In this document: one piece after another, positions 23,102 to 31,195 of the stretch
Layout of the letters: each line of letters starts with the position of its first letter
How positions within the stretch are numbered: position 1 is the first letter of the stretch
DNA from: CAVRJC01 sp964505725
Lineage (GTDB): Bacteria > Actinomycetota > Acidimicrobiia > IMCC26256 > DASPTH01
DNA: 37,525 nt
NCBI GenBank assembly: GCA_964505725.1
Contig: CAZDJK010000060.1
Location: 1-37,525 of the forward strand
Direction of reading: 5' to 3'
Notes under the pieces: generated by a model
What the model was told of the DNA's origin: nothing
Database searches by the model: none
The model's input: the letters and a program-made list of their open reading frames with translations, nothing else
Program-made: the position numbers and the translations under genes

Positions 23102-24315
23102 CGCCCGTGCTCGCTGCCGACCCGCTGTTCGCACACGGCATCGACACCACCGTCGTGCTCATCGTGATCGGGAAGACGATCGCGGTGTTCGTGCTCCTGC
23201 TTCTGTCGGTGCTCCTCTACATCTGGTTCCTGCGCAAGGTCATCGCCAAGATGCAGAACCGGATCGGTCCCGACCGCGCGGGCCCGTTCGGTCTGCTCCA
23301 GACCCTCGCCGACGGCATCAAGCTCTTCTTCAAGGAGCAGTCGTCGCCCACGTCGGCCGACAGCCGCGTGTTCTTCATCGCGCCGTACCTGTCGATCCTG
23401 CCCGCGTTCCTCGCGTTCGCCATCGTCCCCATCGGCGGGCTCGTCGTGATCGCGGGCCGGCCCACCTACCTCCAGCTCGCCGAGCTGCCCTTCGGGATCC
23501 TCTGGCTGCTGTGCATGTCGGGGATCGGTCTCTACGGCGTGATGCTCGCGGGTTGGTCGTCGGGTTCCAAGTACCCCCTCCTCGGCGCGGTGCGGGCGTC
23601 GGCGCAGCTGCTGAGCTACGAAGCCGCGTTCGGCCTCGCGATCGTCGGGGTGCTGATCCAGTCGAACACGCTGTCGACGCGCGGCATCGTCAACGCCCAG
23701 GGCGCGGCGAGATGGACCGGCGTGCAGTCGATCTTCAACGGTGACTGGTACTGGCTGCCCGCGGTCGTGGCTCTCGTCATCTTCGCGATGGCCGCGGTGG
23801 CGGAGACCAACCACCCGCCGTTCGACCTGGTGGAGGCGGAGCAGGAGCTGACCGGCGGTTTCATGACCGAGTACACCGGCATCCGGTTCGCGATCTTCTA
23901 CCTCGCGGAGTTCATGAACCTGATCACGATGTCGGCGATCGCGGTGACGCTCTTCTTCGGCGGGCCCGCGGGACCGGGCCTCGGGTTCCTCCCCGCGAAC
24001 GGCTGGTTCAACGCGTGGGTCATGCCGGTGTTCTGGTTCATGCTGAAGGTGATCGTGCTGCTCTTCGCCACCGTGTGGCTGCGTGCGACGCTGCCCCGCC
24101 TGCGCTACGACCAGCTCATGTCGCTGGGCTGGAAGGTGCTCATCGAGGTCGCCTTCCTCTGGGTCATCGTCTCGGGCGTCGTCGTGGTGGCGAAGGACCA
24201 GGGCTGGTCGATGTGGATCGTCGTCCCCTCGGCAGTCGTGGGTGCGGTGCTCCTCTACGGCGTGCTGTACGCGTCGATGCCACGCAGGACGGAGCTCGTC
24301 GAGGAGATCCGCTGA
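23098..24315 (+). CDS. nuoH: NADH-quinone oxidoreductase subunit H (operon 1)
   Basis: A 405-residue membrane subunit joining the quinone site to the proton-pumping arm. Typical segments are KVIAKMQNRIGPDRAGPFGLLQTLADGIKLFFKE near residue 45-75 and the conserved loop that in most species reads AETNRxPFDL; here it is AETNHPPFDLVEAEQEL, with H239 in place of arginine. It starts at a GTG overlapping the nuoG stop (GTGA), and its TGA overlaps the nuoI ATG. Confidence 0.95.
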   Translation: MTPVLAADPLFAHGIDTTVVLIVIGKTIAVFVLLLLSVLLYIWFLRKVIAKMQNRIGPDRAGPFGLLQTLADGIKLFFKEQSSPTSADSRVFFIAPYLSILPAFLAFAIVPIGGLVVIAGRPTYLQLAELPFGILWLLCMSGIGLYGVMLAGWSSGSKYPLLGAVRASAQLLSYEAAFGLAIVGVLIQSNTLSTRGIVNAQGAARWTGVQSIFNGDWYWLPAVVALVIFAMAAVAETNHPPFDLVEAEQELTGGFMTEYTGIRFAIFYLAEFMNLITMSAIAVTLFFGGPAGPGLGFLPANGWFNAWVMPVFWFMLKVIVLLFATVWLRATLPRLRYDQLMSLGWKVLIEVAFLWVIVSGVVVVAKDQGWSMWIVVPSAVVGAVLLYGVLYASMPRRTELVEEIR

Positions 24316-25037
24316 TGGGGTGGATGAGCGGGTTCGGCGTGACGCTGCGCCAGATCGGGCGCCCGAAGGTCACCGAGAAGTTCCCGCAGGAGAAGGCGCC
24401 GAAGCCGGTGCGCCAGCACGGCCGTCACGTGCTCAACCGCTACGAGGACGGCATGGAGAAGTGCATCGGCTGCGAGCTCTGCGCGGGCGTGTGCCCCGCG
24501 AAGTGCATCTACGTGCGGGGCGCAGACAACCCGCCCGACGCACCGGTCTCGCCGGGCGAGCGCTACGGCTTCGTGTACGAGATCAACTACCTGCGGTGCA
24601 TCCACTGCGACCTGTGCGTCGAGGCCTGCCCCACCGAGGCGATCACCGAGACCAAGCTGTTCGAGTTCTCGTTCGCCAACCGCGACGACGCGATCTACAC
24701 CAAGGCCGAGCTGCTCGTCGACGACGACGGACGGGCCCGCCGGCAGCCGTGGGAGCTGTGGCTCGGCGACGAGGACGACCACACGAGCGCGTGGATGCGC
24801 GCGACCTCCCCGTCGGGGAATGCCCGGTACGAAGGCCGGGTCGGTTGGTCGGGCGAGCTCGGCTTCGGCGTGCGCCCGCCCGAGGCCGGCCAGTCGCGCG
24901 CTCCGTCGCCCGGCGACACCGTGCGCGAGCCCGCCGATCCGTTCCACCGCCACCACGAGCACCACGAGCATGGCGACCAGCACGAGCACCACGACGAGCA
25001 CGAGCACCACGACGACCACGCGGCCGGGGACCACTGA
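24315..25037 (+). CDS. nuoI: NADH-quinone oxidoreductase subunit I with His-rich tail (operon 1)
   Basis: A 240-residue ferredoxin-like subunit with two [4Fe-4S] clusters. The ligands are C50, C53, C56 with C105, and C95, C98, C101 with C60 (CIGCELCAGVCP and CIHCDLCVEACP). The core ends by about residue 185. A Pro-rich linker then leads to residues 211-240, where 14 of 30 residues are histidine, with most of the rest Asp and Glu. Such a tail is not part of the usual family and looks like a metal-binding segment. The ATG at 24315 overlaps the nuoH stop, and its TGA overlaps the nuoJ ATG. Confidence 0.95.
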   Translation: MGWMSGFGVTLRQIGRPKVTEKFPQEKAPKPVRQHGRHVLNRYEDGMEKCIGCELCAGVCPAKCIYVRGADNPPDAPVSPGERYGFVYEINYLRCIHCDLCVEACPTEAITETKLFEFSFANRDDAIYTKAELLVDDDGRARRQPWELWLGDEDDHTSAWMRATSPSGNARYEGRVGWSGELGFGVRPPEAGQSRAPSPGDTVREPADPFHRHHEHHEHGDQHEHHDEHEHHDDHAAGDH

Positions 25038-25642
25038 TGGACGCGGTCGTGTTCTTCGTGGCGGCGGCGTTCGCGCTCGCCGGGGCGCTCGGCGTGGTGC
25101 TCGCCCGCAACCCAGTGCACTCGGCGCTGCTGCTGGTGATGACGTTGATCGCGGTCGCGGTGTTCTTCATCGAGAACGACGCCGACCTCCTCGCCGCGGT
25201 GCAGATCATCGTGTACGCGGGCGCGATCGTCGTGCTCTTCCTGTTCGTGATCATGCTCCTCGGTGTCGACCGCGCCGAGATGCTCACCGAGCCGCTCCGT
25301 TTCCAACGCCCCACCGCGGTCGCCCTGGGCGCGATCGCGCTCGCCGAGCTGATCTTCCTGGGCGGCCACACCTGGGCCACCGGGCAGCGGCCCCCCGGCG
25401 CCCTGCCCATACGCGGTTCCGGCCCGGGCGGCGCCGTGCTCGGCGGCAACGTCGAACGGGTCGCCCGGGCCCTGTTCACCGACTTCGTCTGGCCGTTCGA
25501 GATCACCGCCGCCCTGCTCGTGATCGCGGTGGTCGGTGCCGTTGTGCTCGCCCGGCGCAGCGGCGAGCGCATCGAGCTGACGCCCGAGCCGGGGCTCGAG
25601 CCGCGACCCGAAGAGGAAGTCGGAGCCGAGGTCGGGCCGTGA
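25037..25642 (+). CDS. nuoJ: NADH-quinone oxidoreductase subunit J (operon 1)
   Basis: A 201-residue, five-helix membrane subunit. Signatures are ARNPVHSALLLVMTLIAVAVFFI, AAVQIIVYAGAIVVLFLFVIMLLG (the π-bulge helix TM3) and a last helix ITAALLVIAVVGAVVLARR, followed by a ~30-residue Glu/Pro-rich tail. The ATG at 25037 overlaps the nuoI stop; its stop overlaps the nuoK GTG. Confidence 0.95.
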   Translation: MDAVVFFVAAAFALAGALGVVLARNPVHSALLLVMTLIAVAVFFIENDADLLAAVQIIVYAGAIVVLFLFVIMLLGVDRAEMLTEPLRFQRPTAVALGAIALAELIFLGGHTWATGQRPPGALPIRGSGPGGAVLGGNVERVARALFTDFVWPFEITAALLVIAVVGAVVLARRSGERIELTPEPGLEPRPEEEVGAEVGP

Positions 25643-25968
25643 CCATCACCGACACCTACTACCTGGTGGTCGCGGCGGCCATCTTCACCATCGGCGCGGT
25701 CGGCGTGCTGGTGCGCCGCAACGTCCTGGTCATGTTCATGTGCGTCGAGCTGATGCTCAACGCGGTGAACCTGACCTTCGTCGCGTTCGCGAACCGACTC
25801 AACGACATCAACGGGCAGGCGTACGTGTTCTTCACGCTGGTCGTCGCGGCGGCCGAGGTCGCGATCGGTCTCGCGATCATCGTCGCCGTGTTCCGCCTGC
25901 GCCGCGGCGCCACCGCCGACGATCTCGACATCCTGCGTGATCGTCCCGACCCGAGCCGGATACCGTGA
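25639..25968 (+). CDS. nuoK: NADH-quinone oxidoreductase subunit K (operon 1)
   Basis: A 109-residue, three-helix MrpC-like subunit. The conserved RRNVLVMFMCVELMLNAVNLTFVAF contains the essential membrane glutamate in the CVELMLNA helix, and a second acidic residue occurs in VVAAAEVAIGLAIIV. GTG start with GTGA overlaps at both ends. Confidence 0.96.
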   Translation: MTITDTYYLVVAAAIFTIGAVGVLVRRNVLVMFMCVELMLNAVNLTFVAFANRLNDINGQAYVFFTLVVAAAEVAIGLAIIVAVFRLRRGATADDLDILRDRPDPSRIP

Positions 25969-27989
25969 GCTCGCGCGACCTGCTCGACCTCGTAGCGATC
26001 GTCCCCGCGCTGCCGCTCCTCGGCGCGGCCGTCCTGCTGCTCTTCGGCAAGCGCATTGGCGAGCCGCTCGCCGGCTGGATCGCGACCGCGCTCATGGGTC
26101 TCGCGTTCGCGTGGTCGCTCGTGATGCTCGGGGCGATGTTGAACCTCCCGACCAACGCGCGCGTCAACGTCGAGACCCTCTTCACCTGGATCCCGGCCGG
26201 CGCGCTCCGCGTGAACATGGGCTTCTACGCCGATCCGCTCTCGATCACGTGGATCCTGCTCGTCACCGGGATCGGCGGCCTGATCCACCTCTACTCGATC
26301 GGCTACATGCACGGCGACCCGTGCTTCTCGCGCTTCTTCGCCTACCTCAACCTCTTCGCCGCGTCGATGCTCGTGCTGGTCCTCGGCTCGAGCTTCCCGG
26401 TGACGTTCCTCGGCTGGGAGGGCGTCGGCCTCTGCTCGTACCTGCTGGTGTCGTTCTGGTTCGAGCGCAACTCGGCGGCGGTGGCGGGGAAGAAGGCGTT
26501 CGTCACCAACCGGGTCGGAGACGTCGGGTTCCTCCTCGCCATGTTCCTGATCTTCGCCTCCTACCACACACTCGACTACGCAGGGATGGGGGCCGGCGCG
26601 AAGGCCATCTCGACCGGCACCGCCACCGCGATCGCGTTGCTGCTGCTCATGGCCGCGGTGGGGAAGAGCGCGCAGATCCCGCTCCACCTCTGGCTCCCCG
26701 ACGCGATGGAGGGCCCCACACCGGTGTCGGCGTTCATCCACGCCGCCACCATGGTCACCGCGGGGGTCTTCCTCCTCTGCCGGGCGCACCCGCTGCTCGA
26801 GGCGAGCCCCGACGCCATGACCGTCGTGGCGTGGGTCGGTGGCGTCACCGCGCTGCTGGCGGGCACCGTCGCGATCATGCAGCCCGACATCAAGCGCGTG
26901 CTCGCGTACTCCACGGTCAGTCAGCTCGGCTACATGTTCTTGGCGGTCGGCATCGGCGCGTACTCCGCCGCGGTCTTCATGGTCATCTGCCACGCCTGCT
27001 ACAAGGGCTGCCTGTTCCTCGGCGCCGGTGACGTGATCCACGGCAACCACGACCACCAGGACATGCGACTCATGGGGCGATTCCGCAAGTTCCTGCCGTT
27101 CACCGCGATGGCGATGACAGTCGCGTGGCTCGCCATCACCGGCGTGCCCCCGTTCTCGGGGTTCTTCTCGAAGGACGCCATCATCTCGAGCGCGTTCGAA
27201 GCCCACGACTACGGGCTGTGGGTCGTCGGCCTGCTCGCCGCCGTGTTCACGGGCTTCTACATGACGCGGCTGATCTACGTGACGTTCTACGGCAACGAGC
27301 GATGGAACGAGACGCCTCCGGAGGGTGCGCTCGTCGTTCCCGACCATCCGGAGGTCGACCCCGACAGTGACCCGTCGCCGACCGTGTCCTACGGCGAGCT
27401 GGTGCACTACGCAGAGACGCCGCGTGAACCGCACGAAGCGGCCACCATCATGGTGATCCCCGTGCTCGTGCTGGGCGTGCTCGCGGCGGTCGTGGGCTTG
27501 CTCGACGTTCCCCTCAATGGCTCCGAGTGGCTCGACAAGTGGCTCGCGCCCACCTTCCACGGCGTCACCCAACCGGAGCCGGGGTCGTTCTGGTCGGGCT
27601 CCGGGCTCGAGGCGATCTGCGTCGTGTTCGCAGTCGCCGGGATCACGGCGTCGTACCTGCTGTACCGGCGCGGATTGCGGAAGCCGGAGGAGGAGCCGCT
27701 CGACGAGCGGCTGGGTGCAGCGGCGCCGGTGCTGGGGCACGCGTACTACTACGACGAGAGCGTGAGCCGTCTCGTCGACGGCCCCGTACGCGGTTTCGCG
27801 GGCTGGCTCGACCGCGTCTTCGACCAACGGGTGATCGACGGTGCCGTCAACGGGATCGGGTACCTCACCCGGCAGGCGGCGTCGGGCCTGCGCCACCTGC
27901 AGGACGGCTTCGTCCGCCGCTACGCGATGGGCATCGCGTTCGGCACCGCGGCGCTGCTGCTGTACCTCGTGCTGTGGGCGGGGCGGTAA
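25965..27989 (+). CDS. nuoL: NADH-quinone oxidoreductase subunit L (operon 1)
   Basis: A 674-residue antiporter-like subunit at the tip of the membrane arm, with the usual long lateral helix at the C-terminus. Key blocks are FLGWEGVGLCSYLL (catalytic Glu helix), AAVGKSAQIPLHLWLPDAMEGPTPVSAFIHAATMVTAGV around residues 225-270 (Lys of the pump), QPDIKRVLAYSTVSQLGYMFLA and PPFSGFFSKDAII. It starts at a GTG overlapping the nuoK stop; the TAA is two bases from the nuoM GTG. Confidence 0.96.
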   Translation: MSSRDLLDLVAIVPALPLLGAAVLLLFGKRIGEPLAGWIATALMGLAFAWSLVMLGAMLNLPTNARVNVETLFTWIPAGALRVNMGFYADPLSITWILLVTGIGGLIHLYSIGYMHGDPCFSRFFAYLNLFAASMLVLVLGSSFPVTFLGWEGVGLCSYLLVSFWFERNSAAVAGKKAFVTNRVGDVGFLLAMFLIFASYHTLDYAGMGAGAKAISTGTATAIALLLLMAAVGKSAQIPLHLWLPDAMEGPTPVSAFIHAATMVTAGVFLLCRAHPLLEASPDAMTVVAWVGGVTALLAGTVAIMQPDIKRVLAYSTVSQLGYMFLAVGIGAYSAAVFMVICHACYKGCLFLGAGDVIHGNHDHQDMRLMGRFRKFLPFTAMAMTVAWLAITGVPPFSGFFSKDAIISSAFEAHDYGLWVVGLLAAVFTGFYMTRLIYVTFYGNERWNETPPEGALVVPDHPEVDPDSDPSPTVSYGELVHYAETPREPHEAATIMVIPVLVLGVLAAVVGLLDVPLNGSEWLDKWLAPTFHGVTQPEPGSFWSGSGLEAICVVFAVAGITASYLLYRRGLRKPEEEPLDERLGAAAPVLGHAYYYDESVSRLVDGPVRGFAGWLDRVFDQRVIDGAVNGIGYLTRQAASGLRHLQDGFVRRYAMGIAFGTAALLLYLVLWAGR

Positions 27990-27991
27990 CG

Positions 27992-29548
27992 GTGGACTTC
28001 CCGATCCTGTCCGCCATCATCGGCGTGCCGTTCGCGGGCGCCCTCGTGTGCCTCTTCACGAGCGAACGCCGGCCCGAGATCGGCAAGGCGGTGGGGTACG
28101 CGACGTCGACGATCACGTTCGGGCTCGCGGCCTGGCTGCTCTGGAGCTTCGTCCCGCAGGTCTCGCACTTCCAGTTCGTCGAGAGCCGACCGTGGATCTC
28201 CGGCCTCGGGGTCCGATACATCGTCGGCGTCGACGGGATCAGCATCTTCATGATCGCGGTGACCGCGCTGCTGTTCCCGCTCGGTCTGCTCGCGTCGGAG
28301 AAGTACATCGAGCACCGGGTGAAGGCCTACATCGCATGGTTCCTCCTCCTCGAGGGGGCGATCATGGGGATCTTCCTCTCGCTCGACCTCATCCAGTTCT
28401 TCGTGTTCTGGGAGCTGATGCTCGTCCCCATGTACTTTCTGATCCAGGGATGGGGCAGCGGGCGACGCGACTTCGCGGCGATGAAGTTCTTCATCTACAC
28501 GGCGGCGGGCTCGGCGTTCCTGCTCGCGTCGATCCTCGCCCTCGCCTTCATCCACCAGGCCGACGCGGGCTTCCTCACGTTCGACTTCCGGATCCTCGCG
28601 GCCTGGAACGGCCTCTCGGGCACCACGGAGGTGTTGCTGTTCCTCGGCTTCATGATCGCGTTCGCGATCAAGGCGCCGCTGTTCCCGTTCCACACCTGGC
28701 TGCCGCTCGTGCACACGGAGGCGCCCACCGCGGGCTCGGTGGTGCTGGCGGGCGTGATCCTGAAGATGGGGGCATACGGGCTGCTGCGATTCTCCTTCGA
28801 GCTGTTCCCGCAGGCGTCGGTCGACCTCGCACCGCTGCTCCTCGTGCTCGCGGTGATCGGGATCATCTACGGCGCGGTCGTCGCCACGATGCAGACCGAC
28901 CTGAAGCGCGTCATCGCGTACTCGTCGGTCGCGCACATGGGCTTCGTGGTGCTCGGCATCTTCTCGCTCACGGTGATCGGGATCGACGGCGCCACGTTCA
29001 CGATGCTCAGCCACCCCCTCACGACCGGTGCACTGTTCCTCGTCATCGGGATGCTCTACGAGCGACGCCACACGCGGGAGATCAGCGCCTACCGCGGCAT
29101 CTGGAAGAGCGCCCCGATCCTCGGGGGGATGTTCCTCGCCGCGCTGTTCGCCGGCATCGGCCTGCCCGGGTTCTCGGGCTTCATCGGCGAGTTCCTCTCC
29201 CTGCTCGGCACGTTCCTCGTCGACCGGCCCTACGCGATCGTCGCCACCTTCGGCGTGATCCTCGCCGCCGTGTACTCGCTGTGGGCGTTCCAGAGGACCT
29301 TCACCGGGAAGCCGCAGGGCGAGAACGCGAAGCTGCGCGACGTGTCGTTGCGCGAGGTCGTGGTGGTGGCGCCGCTGATCCTGCTCAGCCTCTTCCTCGG
29401 CGTCTACCCCAAGCCCGCGCTCGATCGCATCGAGCCCACGGTGCGCGCCAAGGTGGCCCGCCTCGAACACAAGAGCGACTACCGCGACCCCGAGCCGAAC
29501 CGCGTCGTGACCCGTTCCTCGACCTCGGCCCAGGGAGGCTCGAGGTGA
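27992..29548 (+). CDS. nuoM: NADH-quinone oxidoreductase subunit M (operon 1)
   Basis: A 518-residue antiporter-like subunit. It has VGVDGISIFMI, FFVFWELMLVPMYFLI (Glu helix), AFAIKAPLFPFHTWLPLVHTEAPTAGSVVLAGVILKMGAYGLLRF (pump Lys), TDLKRVIAYSSVAHMG and LPGFSGFIGEFL. The GTG at 27992 begins family homology directly after nuoL. Its TGA overlaps the nuoN GTG. Confidence 0.95.
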   Translation: MDFPILSAIIGVPFAGALVCLFTSERRPEIGKAVGYATSTITFGLAAWLLWSFVPQVSHFQFVESRPWISGLGVRYIVGVDGISIFMIAVTALLFPLGLLASEKYIEHRVKAYIAWFLLLEGAIMGIFLSLDLIQFFVFWELMLVPMYFLIQGWGSGRRDFAAMKFFIYTAAGSAFLLASILALAFIHQADAGFLTFDFRILAAWNGLSGTTEVLLFLGFMIAFAIKAPLFPFHTWLPLVHTEAPTAGSVVLAGVILKMGAYGLLRFSFELFPQASVDLAPLLLVLAVIGIIYGAVVATMQTDLKRVIAYSSVAHMGFVVLGIFSLTVIGIDGATFTMLSHPLTTGALFLVIGMLYERRHTREISAYRGIWKSAPILGGMFLAALFAGIGLPGFSGFIGEFLSLLGTFLVDRPYAIVATFGVILAAVYSLWAFQRTFTGKPQGENAKLRDVSLREVVVVAPLILLSLFLGVYPKPALDRIEPTVRAKVARLEHKSDYRDPEPNRVVTRSSTSAQGGSR

Positions 29549-31077
29549 TCGCGGTCCAGGTCAACTCCATCCAGGTCCCCACGGTCAACTGGCTCGCGAT
29601 CGCGCCGGAGATCGCGCTCGCCGCGGGCGCGGTGCTCGTGGTGCTGTCGCGCGCGCTGCTCCGGCGGCGCCGGATCGCCACGCCGACGGCCTACGGCGCG
29701 GCTGCCGCGGGCCTGCTCGCCGCGGGAGGCATGCTCGCGTGGCAGTGGATCGCCATCCGCGACGACGGCCCGATCACGACGATGCACCACATGGTGAGGG
29801 TCGACGGGTTCGGGGTGTTCCTCGGGATCGTCGTGGTGATCGCGACCGCGCTGGCTGCGCTCCTCGCGGTCGCGTACATCCGCCGCGAGCAGCTCGAGAC
29901 CCCCGAGTACTTGGCGCTCCTGCTCCTCTCGTCGCTCGGGATGGTCATCATGACGACGGCGAACAACCTCGTCGTCGTATTCGTCTCCCTCGAGATCCTG
30001 TCCATCCCGCTCTACGCGCTGTCGGCGTTCGACCGTCGACGTCTCGGGTCGCAGGAAGCGGGCATGAAGTACTTCGTGCTCGGCGCGTTCTCCTCCGCGA
30101 TCTTCCTGTACGGCGTGGCGCTGGTGTACGGCGCCACCGGGACCACCTCCCTCAGCGGGATCGCCACCTTCCTGGCCCGCAACACGCTGTTCGACACGGG
30201 GACGCTGCTCGCGGGCATGGCGCTGCTCCTCGTCGGGCTCGGGTTCAAGGTCGCCGCCGCCCCGTTCCACACGTGGACGCCCGACGTGTACCAGGGGGCA
30301 CCCACGCCCGTCACCGCGTTCATGGCGGCTGCCACGAAGGCCGCCGCGTTCGCGGCGCTGCTCCGCATCTTCGGCTTCGCGCTTCCCCTCTACCGCACCG
30401 ACTGGCGCCCGGCGGTGTGGGTGCTCGCGGTCCTCACCCTCGCGGTCGGGAGCATCGGTAGCGTCGTGCAGACCGACGTCAAGCGGTTGCTCGCCTACTC
30501 GTCCATCGCGCACGCGGGGTACGTGCTCATGGCGTTCCAGGCCGCCACGCCTCGCGGGCGCGAGGCCGCCGTCTTCTACCTCTTCGTGTACGCGTTCATG
30601 GTGCTCGGTTCCTTCGGCGTGGTCGTGGCGCTCTCCCTCCGCGGCGATGCCGACCACTCCGTCTCCGCATACCGCGGCCTCGCCTTCCGACATCCGGTGC
30701 TCGGAACGCTGTTCGTGTTCTTCCTGCTCGCCCAGGCCGGGATCCCTCTCACCGGCGGCTTCATCGCGAAGCTGGAGGTCTTCGAAGCCGCCGCGTCGGC
30801 GGGCGAGTACGCCCTGGTCGCGATCGGCGCCGTCGCCACGGTCGTCGCCGCGTTCGCCTACCTGCGGGTTGCGCTCTCGGTGGCGTCGCCGCTCGACGCG
30901 GCAGGCGCGGCCGCCGGTGAAGGCCCGCCGGAGCCGGGCGCGATGGCCGCGCTCCGGCGCCACATCGACGGCTTCACCGCGCTCGCGCTCGCGGTGACCG
31001 CCGGGATGACGCTCGTGCTCGGCGTCGTGCCCGAGGTGTTCGTGCACTGGGCACACCACGCCACCTTCGCGTTCTGA
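29545..31077 (+). CDS. nuoN: NADH-quinone oxidoreductase subunit N (operon 1)
   Basis: A 510-residue antiporter-like subunit and last gene of the operon. Blocks seen are VVVFVSLEILSIPLYAL (Glu helix), GLGFKVAAAPFHTWTPDVYQGAPTPVTAFMAAATKAAAFAALLRI, QTDVKRLLAYSSIAHAGYVLM and GIPLTGGFIAKLEVFEAA. The GTG at 29545 overlaps the nuoM stop and follows GGGAGG. The gap to phaC is 118 bp. Confidence 0.95.
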   Translation: MIAVQVNSIQVPTVNWLAIAPEIALAAGAVLVVLSRALLRRRRIATPTAYGAAAAGLLAAGGMLAWQWIAIRDDGPITTMHHMVRVDGFGVFLGIVVVIATALAALLAVAYIRREQLETPEYLALLLLSSLGMVIMTTANNLVVVFVSLEILSIPLYALSAFDRRRLGSQEAGMKYFVLGAFSSAIFLYGVALVYGATGTTSLSGIATFLARNTLFDTGTLLAGMALLLVGLGFKVAAAPFHTWTPDVYQGAPTPVTAFMAAATKAAAFAALLRIFGFALPLYRTDWRPAVWVLAVLTLAVGSIGSVVQTDVKRLLAYSSIAHAGYVLMAFQAATPRGREAAVFYLFVYAFMVLGSFGVVVALSLRGDADHSVSAYRGLAFRHPVLGTLFVFFLLAQAGIPLTGGFIAKLEVFEAAASAGEYALVAIGAVATVVAAFAYLRVALSVASPLDAAGAAAGEGPPEPGAMAALRRHIDGFTALALAVTAGMTLVLGVVPEVFVHWAHHATFAF

Positions 31078-31090
31078 CGCGCTGCACGCG

Positions 31091-31121
31091 CGCAGCGGTC
31101 GGTACATGCACGCAGCGGTCG
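31091..31121 (+). repeat. paired 11-bp direct repeats upstream of phaC
   Basis: CGCAGCGGTCG occurs at 31091-31101 and again at 31111-31121, exactly 20 bp start to start (about two helical turns), in the nuoN-phaC gap. TGCACGC precedes each copy closely. The layout suits a dimeric DNA-binding protein, but nothing shows binding. Confidence 0.45.
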
Positions 31122-31195
31122 TCCCTGGCTCGCGCGCTCCGCGTGGTAGGGATAGAGGTGACGCGCGGACGCGCGACGACGGGGGGAGACGCGAG

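Noticed and set aside
24945..25034. The His-rich NuoI tail as a frameshift artefact
   Set aside because: The frame runs without a break into a stop that overlaps the nuoJ start exactly as at the other junctions of the operon.
25659..27896. A 745-codon minus-strand open frame antisense to nuoK and nuoL
   Set aside because: It is an Arg/Glu/His-rich shadow of strongly conserved complex I genes. Long antisense frames are expected at this GC content.
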